A stretch of 64,000 nucleotides of DNA from Selaginella tamariscina (lineage: Eukaryota; Streptophyta; Lycopodiopsida; Selaginellales; Selaginellaceae), in assembly GCA_003024785.1 (NCBI GenBank), contig PUQB01000466.1:122001-186000 (forward strand), written 5' to 3'. Position numbers and translations under genes: made by a program. Below the pieces are notes generated by a model. It did not search any database, had not been told where the DNA came from, and saw nothing but the letters and a program-made list of their open reading frames with translations. The stretch's first letter is position 1; each line of letters begins with the position of its first letter. Of this stretch, positions 26,063 to 38,586 are shown one piece after another.

Positions 26063-29000
26063 ATAAATACATAAAGACACACATTGTCTCATCCTATAAA
26101 TGAGATTTTTAGAGCTATTATACAAAAATGTTTTACAACCTATGCCAATTAAGGGCTAATTTGCATTATATAGGCATGCACTCCGACAAAATATCTAAGG
26201 TCATGCTAAGAGAACCTTCCAAAATCCAAACAAAGCATTTGGAGGGAAAAAAACAAACATCTATATTTATAAACTAATATATAATGTAATATATTACAAA
26301 CATTATAAATATGTATACATATACTGTATATGTTGCTGATATTTGTCACGACATGAATTGATTTGCTACCCCAACAAAGACTGCAGCTTAGCTCAACACT
26401 TGTGTCATGTAGCGCCTCCCCCCTGATTGAATCTCACAATAGTTTTGAAAAGAATCTACACACCCACCCGCATTGACATGGCCGAGTTGTATGTTCATTA
26501 GATTCCCATAACAAGTTTATAGTATACTTAATTATTATTGAATATTGAGTAAAATAGTTTGACTATGTTTTCTTATACAAATACAAACAAATTTCCAGTT
26601 TCACACACAGATTTCACGTAGTAATCAAATGTTTTAAGTTTGACCTAAGTTTCACACACCACCTAAACTGTTATATGTGTGTACACATTACAACATCGTG
26701 TGTGTGTGTGGCAAACACATTAGGATAAAACTTGTGCAAATTTTCTAATTGATAACACACACATTGTTTTAAAATGTTTATGAAATATGTATTGAGTGTA
26801 CAAGGCTAAAATGTCTCAAGTTGAGTTTTGAGTTAATTTTTGAATTTAATAATATAACGTTTTGATAAAGTTTAAAAATAAATATTTATATATTTTTAAA
26901 AAGCCTTTATATTCTATAACTTGATTTATAAATAAAATACTGTATTATATCATTATAAAAAAAATAAAAATTAACTAATAAACAATAAAGCAGAAGCAAT
27001 AATAACATTTTAAGTAACTTTATAATTCCTTTATATTCTATAACTTAATTATGTGTCGATGGTTTATAAATAAAATATTGCATTATATTACAAAAAAAAT
27101 TAAAACTAATAAAATTATAAAGCTAAAGTAATTTAGGTTAAAAGCAATAATAACATTTTAATGCAGTACAATAACTCAGCAATACAATAAATTGATTGTA
27201 GCATTTTAAGTGCAATTTTAATATATTTTAGTTTTAATATTTAAATTAATAATGAGTGAACATAAAAATCCATCTATTAATTTTTAAAGTATAAAACTAG
27301 TATACATGTTCATCATTGGTGAATTTAATTATTTAATAATAATTTATTAATTTATGATTCTTAACCCAATTATTATACTTAACTTATAAGTTTATCTTTG
27401 AATTCTTAAGTTTATCCATTACCTTTAACTTAATTATTATTCTTAATTTATTTAATACAGTGATTCATATTTAATGACTCTTAAGAATAAACATGAATTA
27501 GGGATAAACATAATGAGTTTATTCCTAATTTGAATCTTTATTTCTACATATTTAAATTTAATTATTTAATGATTTTTAACCATGGTGAGTGTATGATTTA
27601 ACCCAAACTTAATAAATTTATTTTTAAATTGGACTTTTAATTTAATTATTATTTATTAACCTAATGAATTTATTTTTAATTCAGTTATTATTTTTAATTG
27701 GTGAATTTATTCTAAATTAGATCCTTAACTTAGTTATTATCTTTAACTTGATAATTAAAAATTATTATCTTTAATGTGATGAATTTATTCTTAAATTAAA
27801 TTTTTAACTTAATTGTTATATTTAACATAGTAAATTTATTCTTAAATTTAATTTTTAACCCAATTATTATTTTTAACTTAATCTCTTTTAATCCACTTTA
27901 ACCTTATAAATTTAGATAAGTATAAAATTAAATTTAAAAAACTATTAAATATAATTTAAATTAACTGTTTAAATAAAATTTAAAATGTCTATTAATTAGG
28001 TAATTAAAAATAACTATTGTATATAATAATTTAGAAAGTGGTTGTTCACGATGATTTAGGATGGCCCTCTTGTAGATTTAGAAAGACGTTGATAAGTCAT
28101 TCATGACGAATAAATAAACACACACACACACACAATAAATTTATTATATAAGATAGTTTAATTTAAATTTAATTTAAAAATTAATAATATTTATAATTAA
28201 AATATATATACATAATCTAATGTATTTATACAATCATTTAAATTAATTATGTAACATATAATTTTAAAAATAAAAACATACATTCTCTTTCTAAATTTAA
28301 AATTACATATGTTAATATAACCACAATATTAACGTATATTAAAATTTTAATTATATATTATTAAATATTTTAAAACTTATTTTTATTCAGATAAGTGCTT
28401 TACATTTTTATATAAATTTAAATTTATAAGTTAATATTATTATTATTATGCTGTTTAACATTTAGCAGCACCTGCCAAGCGTGGTTGGGAGGTCTCTCTC
28501 TATACATGGGAGTTTGCATGATTTGTTAATTTTATAATGCAAAATATTAACGTATATAAGATTACACGGGATATTCTTATTATTATCACCATTGTTGCAT
28601 ATATATACACGGTCAAAGTAAACAGCAATAATGCATAGCTTTGTTCTTTTCTCTCAGGCCTCACTACCTAAGTTAACGCCTAGAGAATATATATACAAAT
28701 ATATATGAAGAACAAAATTCAAAAAGGGGTCAACAATGTGAATCTTAATATTAATATTATAGTATAGTATTGTTAAATTATTAACATGGTGCTAAGTTTA
28801 ACATAAAATCATTAAATTAGAATATTCTTAACATGGGGATCTAACGAAGTCATATTGGCAACGTGAGCAAACAAACAAAAGATGTACTTAGTACGTATAT
28901 GTAAGTAACATGATCATTATTTAAATAATCTCTAAAGGACATTCTGTTTTAATAATTAATCACATGGGGATAACGTCCGTTATTAATTTTTAACAACATA

Positions 29001-30340
29001 ACACCAGGTTGTATTAATATAATCATGTTTAAGAAAAGGGATAACAGTTTTGAGCATATTCTCAATAATATTATTATAAATAACCTGTGATTACGTGAAC
29101 CTTGTCATTAGTGGATGATGTATGCTATAGCCATGTGTCAATTGTCTTCATATCCATATGCACAACTGTAAGCATGTATAATAATGTTTAATAAATCGAT
29201 CAATCACGTTCTTAAGTGAATGTTTTTATTTTAATATATAAAGTGTAAGTGGATGTTTTATAATTGACAACTTTGGACGGTGATTGACATATAATCTGAA
29301 TTTTTGGACGGTGGCATGCATTCTAATTGCTACGTTCCAAATGTAATATGTTTTTTTAATTATGTTTAATTAAACTCTGACATACATGATTAAAGTTTTG
29401 GGATTCCTAGATTACGCAAACATGGAATAATAGAGATTAACGACCTAGACAGTGCTAAACATGACAAATGAGATTTAGAATGGATTTAAACACGCTGTAC
29501 TCAATAGTTTTCTCCATTTTTATTATATTAATATCATTTTTTAATTTAAAAATATATAAATAAACCAATCAAGGGATGGCTACCTGTCAAGAGATAACTG
29601 AGATTCTTATCTTAAACACAATATAATGTCGTTCATTTTTAAAGTTTAAATCGGACGGGTTGTTAATAGAAGCCAGTTTGGTCCTTTCGGATTCTATTGT
29701 AGAAAATCTCTAATTTCTTAATTTTTATTTATATTTAAATATTTAAACAACCATGTGGCGCCACGTGCTGCCAGAATAATGCAGGCCGTACAATTTAAAG
29801 AAAAAACAGGATTGTACGGAGGCGCCAGACAGGGAGGGGGCAAGACGGACAAACCAAGTTCGTCTTTTAGGGGACAACACTTAACCATGTTTGTTAGGGA
29901 AAAGGAATTTGCCCTAATCAACATCAATATGTAAGGTATCTTTAAATATTAAAAATAAATTTGTTAAATAAATAAATATCATATAAATAATATTATATTA
30001 TATATGCTTTTCTTTTTGGGTTTGTGGCCTCTTCTGTATATATTGGAGAATCTTTGCCCTTTGCCTTGATATTGTCTTGATTTTGCAAGACTAAATTATC
30101 GTTAGCAAATCCTTTTGACTTTGTGTAGATTTAGCGCACTAACTAACCTTTTGCCCTTATGATGCTACCCTTTTGACCTTTTTACTGTGATAATGCCAAC
30201 TTTTTTTCCTTAAACAAATTTAATTTGACTTTTTACTATAATATTTTAGTCTAACCTAGTATTTATATTATATAAAACACATTGACTTTCCCTTAAAGGT
30301 ACAAGAATCCCACTTCCTTGAGTGCTGTTATAGGTTTTCA
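26063..30340. other. Very AT-rich gene-poor region
   Basis: No gene can be supported in this 4.3 kb. Most is AT-rich with A/T homopolymers. A minisatellite at 27340-27895 is listed separately. A GC-richer island at 29740-29890 has a 69-codon minus-strand open frame but no recognisable motif. Confidence 0.6.
27340..27895. repeat. AT-rich degenerate minisatellite, unit about 55-65 bp
   Basis: A loosely conserved unit recurs about nine times: TTAACTTAATTATTAT, then TTTAACTT, then AATTTATT followed by CTTAAATT. Clear instances start near 27361, 27420, 27535, 27640, 27718, 27777, 27805 and 27860. Drift is high, so copy number is approximate. Confidence 0.6.
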
Positions 30341-30770
30341 GCATCTTCAAAATGTGGGACCCTTAGCACTAACTGGATCCCATTTAGGTTAGCTGCAGTA
30401 TATATCATATAATAAACATGTTTAAGCTTACAAGTGTGTATACGTGTGTATGTGTGTTGACCTACTTAAACGTTTAAACACTTTAAAATGTGGGGATCCT
30501 AGATTTAACTGTATATGTTATAATAGTTTCACACACATGTCTAAGCATAAATGGTGTATGAGTTTAGCACAAATTTCAAATGTGGGGACCTTAAGCACTA
30601 AGTGGATCCACTCTAGGTTAGACACCCTTAACTGTATAATGTTTAAATAAATGTGTGTGTGTGTGTGAGTGCGTGTGGTGTGTGTGTTGATAAATGTTTT
30701 AAGCCTTCAAAAGGTGGGAATCCTAGGATCCCATCTAGGTTAGCCACCGTTAACGGAATATCGTATAAGC
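30340..30770 (+). repeat. Four-copy degenerate tandem repeat with AAAATGTGGGGATCCTA core
   Basis: Four units of about 100-130 bp lie in direct orientation at about 30344, 30478, 30568 and 30705. The shared core reads TTCAAAATGTGGG(G)A(C/T)CCTTAGCACTAA, then GTGGATCC, then AGGTTAG and a TTAACTGTATA-like end. Each unit is followed by a (GT)n-type microsatellite. Every copy has substitutions and indels relative to the others. Confidence 0.75.
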
Positions 30771-30771
30771 A

Positions 30772-30818
30772 TACACACACACACACACATACATGTGTGT
30801 GTGTGTGTGTGTGTGTAT
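30772..30818. repeat. (AC)n-(GT)n self-complementary microsatellite
   Basis: An AC run of about 18 bp is followed by ATACATG and then a GT run of about 22 bp, so the two halves are reverse complements and could fold into a hairpin. Confidence 0.85.
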
Positions 30819-32160
30819 GCCAAATAGAAAAATGTAGGGTTGTGTGTGCGTGAGCTTAGTTCATATACTGCATGTATACACATGTATGTACGTCAGTTTA
30901 ATATTTTTCAAAAGTTTACTCCTCTGGGTTTAACTATATTATTATCAATATGTGTATATATAAATGGTGTAAATTTACAGTTATCCATATGGTATAAAAA
31001 TATATGCTAAGAATATAGCCTAGAGGTTCTTCAAGCTCAATGTATGGATCTGTTATAACATTATTAACATAAGAAATGATTATCCACACACACACACTCA
31101 CACACACATATATATGAAATTTCATATGTATATATGTATGTGTATATTATATATTATAATATTTATAATGTGGAAATGAAAGGCCTTTAAAAAAATATTT
31201 ATTATTAGCTATGATTTGAGCCTGGCATGCCAACTTCCACTTTATATAGTCTAAATTTTCAGGCAAATATTTGTCAATTTTTCGACCATTCTATGTGCTG
31301 AACTATGACGCTACACATTATGCAGCATTATAAAGTTTACTATTCTATATATGGATATATCACACACACACACACACGCACACACGCACACACGCGCATA
31401 TGTAAAGTATTTGCCACTTTTTCTAACATTCAAAGATGCACTGTAAAAGGTCTTTAACGTGAACAAGGTATTTTGATATATTTCAGCAGCAGAAGCATAC
31501 CCACACACGCTTGCGCACGCGGGACACTCATATCTGTGTATGTCATAGGCTTTTGAATATTCTGCATACTTTCTCCAGAATATCAAAGTCCAAAATGAAC
31601 TGACCATTATGTTTTTATATGTTATGCAGTTAGTGAAACTTACCTTTTCATATTATTCAAAATTGTTAAACCTATACAAATTATTAAATGTTTATAACCT
31701 TTTTAAATAATAAACATTTGATAATAATGGATTTAAATAATTTATAATGTTGAAAATTTGATAATAATTCTTCGTCCCAGTCATTTTCCGTCAAAAGAAA
31801 GTTTTAGAGTACCTGAGACGTGTAAAGAAGGGAGCTCAAAATCGTCAACATACATGCTGCAGTTTCCCAAAAGTTGTTTATGCGTCTCCTGTCAACATTT
31901 TGATTTTCTTTCACGTCCTTTCGATTGGAGGCTTTCTCTTTCACTCTAAATGACATGTTGCACTAACAGTTTGCACTTCCACGCTTCTTTTTTTTATTTA
32001 TTAATATTTATAAACATCAGTATAAATATGAGAGAGAGTTATAACACATGTAACCTTTCAAGTAGGGGTGTGTGTGTGTGTGTGTGTGTGAGTGAGTGAA
32101 AGAGAGAGTGCTTAAACAGTTTGCACTTTCATGTTTATTGGTACTACTCTATAGTTTTAA
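30819..32160. other. AT-rich spacer with microsatellites
   Basis: CA/GT tracts lie at about 31086-31110, 31361-31395 and 32066-32095. Open frames here translate these tracts or random AT-rich sequence. No gene is supported. Confidence 0.55.
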
Positions 32161-32164
32161 TGGT

Positions 32165-33442
32165 TTTGCTATACAAAGTACAACATAAAATATATGTACA
32201 CACACATTATATACATGAGAAATATAAGTACATCTTTTATACACCATGTATATAAACATGTTCAACCAGGAGTATACTTCGTATGGACTTCTTTACTAGA
32301 GCATGGCCTCTCTCTCTCACACACACACATGCACACACGCATGCACGCACACACACACCAGAGAGATGTTAATGCATTATTAAGGAAAGGTGATAATATG
32401 GTACATGTAATACATCAAATAATAGTCTATACTATGCTATAATCAAAACATAATCTCAATCAGAATCCAATATAAAGTTTTAATAGATTTCATTATTAAG
32501 AGAACTGTTTAATAAAGTCTGGTACTTTGATGAATATTGTAAACAGTATATCTATGTACAATAACAATGTATTGATAATCAAAATGCAAAAATAATAATT
32601 TAAAATTTATTAAGTAAAAAACGGGGGAAAAGAAAACAAGCTCGGCTATGCATCATGTCTATGGTAGACACATAGCATACACACCCACGCACGCATGCGC
32701 GCACACACACGACAACGCAAGTATCTACACACATATGTGCATGCTATTCGCTCGGCCAACACATGGCAACACATGACTGCCAAATGGTCATCTCACATCA
32801 ACACTTTATGTTAACATGGTAAGTCTTCCAAGATGACCACATATGCCCAAATACTTAAATCTTCTAAAGTGATTATCTCTCGAACCTTAAAAGGATAGTT
32901 CGAGTAGACTTTAGGATCATGCCCCATAAGACTTATATAGGCTCATGCCTTAACCACACTAAGGAGACATATCTTATAAATACCTATGTAATAGAACTAA
33001 GGCATCATAACTTATCCTTTAAGAAATAACCCTCATCTTGAAGTACAATCCCTTTAAGATGACAAAGGGTACCCTAACTCATGACTAACCTTTAAGGGTT
33101 TGTGAAGCCAGACTATAGCCTAAACAAAGTGTTAATGCTTAGTGACAACATGAGTATTAAAACTTTATATTGGATTCTTATTGAGATTATATTTTGATTA
33201 TAGTATAGTATAGACTATTATTTGATGTATTACATGTACCATATTATCACCTTTCCTTAATAATGCATTAACATCTCTCTAGTGTGTGTGTGAGAGAGAG
33301 GCCATGCTCTAGTAAAGAAGTCCATAAGAAGTATACTCTTGGTTGAACATGTTTATATACATGGTGTATAAAAGATGTACTTATATTTCTCATGTATATA
33401 ATGTGTGTGTGTACATATATTTTATGTACTTTGTATAGAAAA
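32165..33442. repeat. Large inverted repeat (arms about 320 and 288 bp, loop about 670 bp)
   Basis: The left arm is 32165-32485 and the right arm is 33155-33442 on the opposite strand. They match nearly base for base from CTATACAAAGTA at the outer end through TATACATGAGAAATATAAG, CATGTATATAAACATGTTCAA, TAGAGCATGGCCTCTCTCT and GATGTTAATGCATTATTAAGG to CCAATATAAAGTTTTAATA at the inner end. Length differs mainly in the central CA microsatellite, which is longer on the left. The loop (32486-33154) has no open frame or recognisable domain. The layout fits a foldback or MITE-like element or a hairpin-RNA locus. No terminal duplication was identified. Confidence 0.88.
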
Positions 33443-33582
33443 ACTCTAAGGTTAAGTTGGACAACCCTAAGCATGTAACTACAAAAGTGCCTCACGAAAA
33501 AACTAAGGGGGTGTCTTCTTAATGTGAACATAATCAAAGGTTAAACAACCTAAGCTCATTAGCATGCATACAAAACTTAACC

Positions 33583-33583
<1 letters not shown>

Positions 33584-33641
<58 letters not shown>

Positions 33642-33644
33642 ACA
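33584..33644. repeat. (TC)n(CA)n compound microsatellite
   Basis: A TC run of about 20 bp passes directly into a CA run of about 38 bp. Confidence 0.95.
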
Positions 33645-33649
33645 CTTAG

Positions 33650-35700
33650 TTATGAGACCTAACCTCCCTTGAGTATATGCCAAGGTTTAACATCTTAATG
33701 CGAGTACAAGCATGCCTGCTTGTCATTATATTCAATCCCTTAGTGTTAAACTCATGACACAACCTCGTCCTTAAGTGTTGTATTACATGTCAACTAGCAT
33801 AGTGTTACATGTTTATGTGCCATTGTTCCTCAAGATGTAGGCTATCTCACCATAGCCCCTCAAACTCAAAAGATACACTTGGCGCCACAAAAGTGGCTCG
33901 CAAATGCTAACTTTAGAACCCCTCTTTGTGAACCTTCAGAAACATGGTAATGAAAACCTGTTGATTAGTGAAATATGTATTTCGACAAGACTTCCAAGGC
34001 ATGAATTCACTAACAATAAGGCTTGAGCAACCCTTAGATTGTGACTTACCTCTGTGCACTAGAAGTTAGAGTGGCATGATATTGATTGTGCCTTGATGAC
34101 ACAAGCTTAAGCTTGCATCGGTAAAAGAATAAAAGATTCTTTTTGAACACTAGAACTCTTGTTACATATTGTTGCACACCATGGGTGGTTTAGATGTTGG
34201 ATATAAGATAAATACAATGTAATGAGAAATTAAATAAATGAAATTGTCTCTTTGTTAAGTTAAAGAATCTTAAAGTCTTGGGTTTTGATTTTTGTCCTTA
34301 TAACCAATAAGGTTTAGGGCTTTAGAATAACTCTTCTAGCTATTTGTCCATGGACATTGTGACATGTATACTCTTGACATGTATACTTTACCTTATTTAT
34401 GTACATGCCTTATTTCAGTGACAAAGCCCTACCCCCCTTTTTAATAGCTTAGCTTAACCTAATCTTCTAATCACATCTAAGGTTAAGTCAACCCTAAAGG
34501 TGTCCCTAACCATACTTGACATGTTAAACTCACCTAACACATCCATAAACCGTGATTATAGTTAATAGGGTTAGGTTAGGTCACTCCTCCTAACACACTT
34601 ATAAACCCTAATCTTGTATTTAGTGATAGTCAACTAAGTCACCCTTAAAACCTAATGTCATAATTTTAAGTATGACTCTTCTTTACTTTGAACATTGATT
34701 GTTGTTACTTACTAAACTATGTTGACAAGCTCTGGGTGTTGAGGAAGCAAGCTCGCTTAATGCATTTGGGTATCTAGTGATGGTTTGGTTGGGTGTCGTT
34801 AAGTACTTGCAGGAAACTCTAAGCAAAGCTAGTGCTTCTATTTAAAAAACTATTACCCTAGTTTTTTTGTGTCTTGGTTAGATTCTTAGTTGGTTTCAAT
34901 GAGTTCAACATGTCGTATATGGATAGAAACACCCCTAAGTTTGACTTAACCCCATGCTTCTTGGGTTAGGGGTTTAGGGGTTGATTGGTCGTTAGGTTAA
35001 ACTCACCAAGTATATTTCTATTGAGAATGATATTTCATGCTAGCCCACTTTATAAAACAGGGGGCCTCTGTCACATATATTAAGTAATATATGTAATGAG
35101 AGTTTTTGGGTTTGTGATTGAGCTTGTTATTCTTTTACTGCAATCTCTAGCTTGTGTCATCAAGGCACAACCCTCTATTGTGCCACCTTAACTTTCAAAT
35201 AATAGGGGTACGTCTCACATTTAAGGTAGCCTACCCTTAACGTTGGTGAATTCATGTATGGAAAGTCTTGTTAAAGTGCATGTGTCCAAATTAGAGGTTG
35301 AGGCATGTCTTCATTTTCACATTAAGCTATGAGTAGCACTCACAGATAAGCAAGGCAAATTTGTGTCCTTATTTAATTGTGGGCGTGGAATCTTGGCTAA
35401 TAAATTTTTCTTTACCAAGTTTTTAAGAGTTCACAAAGGGGTTCTAAAGGTGGCAATTGTGAGCCACGTTTGTGCATTATGTGTAACCTATGAATTTGAG
35501 GGGCTATGGCGAGATGCCCACATCTTGGGAAATAGTGTTATATGAAGATGTGACATTAGACTAGAGAGCACACGGTACAATGCTCGAGGCACACCCTTAG
35601 GGATTGTTTCATGGACTTAACGCCGAGGGGTTGGATACTATAGTGCTTGTGCTCACATTAAGGTGTTAAGCCTTGAGCATTTAGCTCAATGGAGGTTAAG
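33650..35700. repeat. Second, older inverted repeat (arms about 550-630 bp)
   Basis: The left arm, about 33650-34200, is an imperfect reverse complement of about 35070-35700. Matching anchors include AAGATGT(A/G)GGC, CACCATAGCCCCTCAAA / CGCCATAGCCCCTCAAA, TTTAGAACCCCT, CTTGATGACACAAGCT and a TTAACA(T/C)CTTAATG(C/T)GAG stretch, each read as the complement of the right arm. Divergence is clearly higher than in the 32165-33442 inverted repeat. The right arm overlaps a decayed LTR and the left border of transposon copy 1, so this probably reflects two oppositely oriented copies of one repeat family. Confidence 0.7.
34656..35290 (+). mobile_element. Decayed LTR fragment, same family as the LTR at 61803-62769
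   Basis: From TGTCATAATTTTAAGTATGA onward this block aligns with the LTR at 61803. Shared landmarks in the same order are GTATCTAGTGATGGTTTGG, TGCAGGAAACTCTA, TGCTAGCCCACTT-like sequence, CTTGTGTCATCAAGG and CAACCCTCTATTGTGCC. No internal region, primer-binding site or partner LTR is visible here, so it looks like a solo LTR or truncated fossil. It has diverged strongly from its relative and is therefore the older copy. Confidence 0.65.
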
Positions 35701-36418
35701 TCTCGTAACTGGGTGTGCTATTAGCACACTTGGTTAGGGGGTGTTCTCCTTGGGATTTAAGAGTTAAACAATATAAGCTCATTAGTAAGAGCCCTTTTGT
35801 GGAAGCAATCGAGAGATTATGCACTCAGAATTGTCCAAACCTAGCATTAGAGAGTTTGCTTAATAGAACACTCGTGTCCACCTACGGTGCACACTTGTGT
35901 CCTTATTAAGTACTAGCTCTAGGATGCATGTTATAACTAGAATGGGCATGGCTATAGTCCCATTTCCTAATAATTAGCAATTTTAGCTATTTAATTAGCA
36001 TTTTCTAATATTAAAGGAATATTCTTTAGAATATATGTTTGAAAAAGAATATTCTTTAGAATATTCTATTTTGTATTCTACCCTTTAATAAATTATAGCA
36101 TTCATTGAACAAAAATTAATAACATTATAAAAGTAGAATATATATATATTGCCTAATATAACAATTAAGGAAGAGCATAAGAGGTACATTATATAAATAT
36201 TGATGTTGTTATTAAAATATTAATATTTAAATATAACATTATTAATTAAAAATTTGTAGTAGTAATAATATATATATAAAATCCTATAATAATATAGTCA
36301 ATCTTCCATATCATTTTTTAAATTTATATAGTTAAGTATACAATTTGGTACTATTATTAAAGAGTTTATAATAATTATGAATATTAAATATATGATATTT
36401 TATAATTTTGTAATTGCT

Positions 36419-38288
36419 TTAAGCTTCAGAAAACATACATTCCCTTGCAGTTTTGTTAATCGTGACTTTATCAACGCTTCTTGACATCCACCCATATCGA
36501 ATGGATTTAACATTTATAAAACATGCTGGGTCTTTTTGATTGGGAGACCATGTTTTCTCTAGGCATCCATTATATCTTTCGCTCTCCTTCTCGTGTCGCC
36601 TTTTTTGTGGTTTGAACCATGCAACCTTAACAATACTATTTTTTGTGATTACTTCAGGTGTGTCGATAATTTGACCCATCCAAATAGGCTGATTATATGA
36701 CGCATCTGGAGTAATGAGAACCATCATTAGTTTTTGAAGATCCTTGCAGCAATCAAAGTATGCTTTAGGTTTTTGGTTCCTTTGTCCAACAAAGTGTGGG
36801 GTTTGCACTTCCACATCACTACTGGCTTCTATGTCGTCTGTGCTCAGTGATGTCATTTCAATCTCCTCTCGCCACCTTGTTTTAGGCCAAAAAGGGTGTT
36901 GCAATTCTGTACTTGTGACAGTAGGCCCTTCCAACTCTCGAACAACAGTCTCCCAATAGTCGACCACATGCTTATATAGTTCTGAGTAACCAGTTGCCTT
37001 ATCAGAATTCTTTGGCATCGATTTTTGAACCCATGCCACATATTTTTTGATGCCATCAATAATAACCTCTTGTTCCTTGAGCTGGGCACTCAATGGAATA
37101 GGGTCTGGTTGTCCTTCTGGGAGAAGTGGCTTTCCATTCTCTCCACTTTTGAAGAGCATTAACCCCTCTTTCGGTAACCACTCCTGCTCTGATGGCCGTA
37201 ACTTGTACTGCATAATAGGTATACCATCTCGTATGGAGAAAAAGAATTGTAGCGGCACAAGGTGACCAACTAAAGAATCACTCCCTCTTTTATATACTCC
37301 TTGAGAAATTTTTTGAAGTCTGGCACCTCAGTCACAAGCAAAGCACAACTTTTTTTGGAGATGCAATTTTCAAAAAGATTCATCATATGCGGTAAGGTAA
37401 GTGCACTTGTCCTTTTTGTAGAGTTGGAGACCTTGCTGAAGAACGCATCAATATCTTCATGAGTGTGACCAACCATAAAAACTGAGCGTGATTGTTTCAA
37501 ACACACCTTTGGCAACAAGCATTGACAAGTATGCTAGCACATATCTAGAAAATAAAAGTAAGTATGAGCTTGAGAAACCCTTAAGTAAAATGATTTACCT
37601 ATTTTTGTTCTCGCCTGCACAATTATCCATCTGTAAAAGCAAATGACGAGGAAGCTTATTTGATGTTGAGGACACATGTACACTATTTGAGCTAGATCCC
37701 TCCACTGAACCTGAACTCTCAACAGGGCCATCTTTTTTTGTGCAGGTTGCTGACAATGCCTCTCATATTCCCAAGTAGCCTCAAGTGCAGACGTGTTCAT
37801 GAGAGCATTATGTAAAGGTTGAAGGTGTTGTTTCTTCACTTTGAGATCACTGATAGGACTTGTCTGTGAGTGGGCTTCAAGGTTTCTGAAACACATGGCA
37901 ACGACCCAATAGTGAAATTGGAGTCGCTAGACCAATGTGGAAGTGAAAAGTGTCCATATGACTCACAACCGTGTCCATGTGTTAGCACACCTGTCAATGA
38001 AATCGGAAGTTTCATGACATTTCCAAGGCACTTTGGTGTTGCAAGAGCTTTGGAATGCTGGTCTTTGAATGATCCATCTTGTCATGGATCAAGCACAGGT
38101 ACTCTGATGGGCGTGACACAGAAAGCATGCGGTGTGCATAGTACTGAGACCGGCAAGTTTGTTGTGCAATCATGTGGGCCTCCATCTTCTTTTGAATGGC
38201 AGTGATCTCCACCAAGGTTTTTGCACAAGCCTCTGCAGCCTTCAATGATGTACAAGTGTCACACTTGGAAAAGCTAGAGTGTTTTGCA
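36419..38288 (-). pseudogene. C-terminal half of the GHTHEDID transposase, copy 1
   Basis: This is the 3' half of the gene that is uninterrupted at 57462-60570. It contains the acidic-site segments HDKMDHSKTS (38080 area) and GHTHEDIDAFF (37460 area), a short intron at about 37550-37600, and the C-terminal domain from PLQFFFSIRDG to the stop at 36419 (YGWMSRSVDKV near the end). It is cut off from its N-terminal half by the EnSpm-like insertion at 38289, so this copy cannot make a full protein. The shared sequence differs from copy 2 at only a few positions. Confidence 0.8.
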
Positions 38289-38586
38289 CAGGGACCCCAT
38301 TCTAAAAATAACAGCAAGAAGTTATATTTGAAAATAACATTTATAATTTGTGATTGTAACAAGAGGTGAGAGAAATTATTTTTTGTTTAACTGTTATTGT
38401 TTGTTATTGTTTATAACAAATAATATGTGATTTGGGAGTATGGAAGTGTAAACAAGATAAAATAACATGTTATTTTTAATCTGATATGTTTTTTTAAATA
38501 GGGCTTGTATTTGTTACTTATTTGAATATTATGTTTTTCTAAGTTTATTATTTACATATATCTTTAGTTATGTTAAGTTTTCAGGT

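Noticed and set aside
32194-33537. Similar peptides encoded on opposite strands (IIYMRNISTSFIHHVYK)
   Set aside because: This similarity only reflects the inverted repeat. There is no start context, codon bias or homologue.
35363-35909. Short plus-strand frames at the left border of transposon copy 1
   Set aside because: They lie in repeat-family sequence shared with inverted and direct copies and have no recognisable domain.
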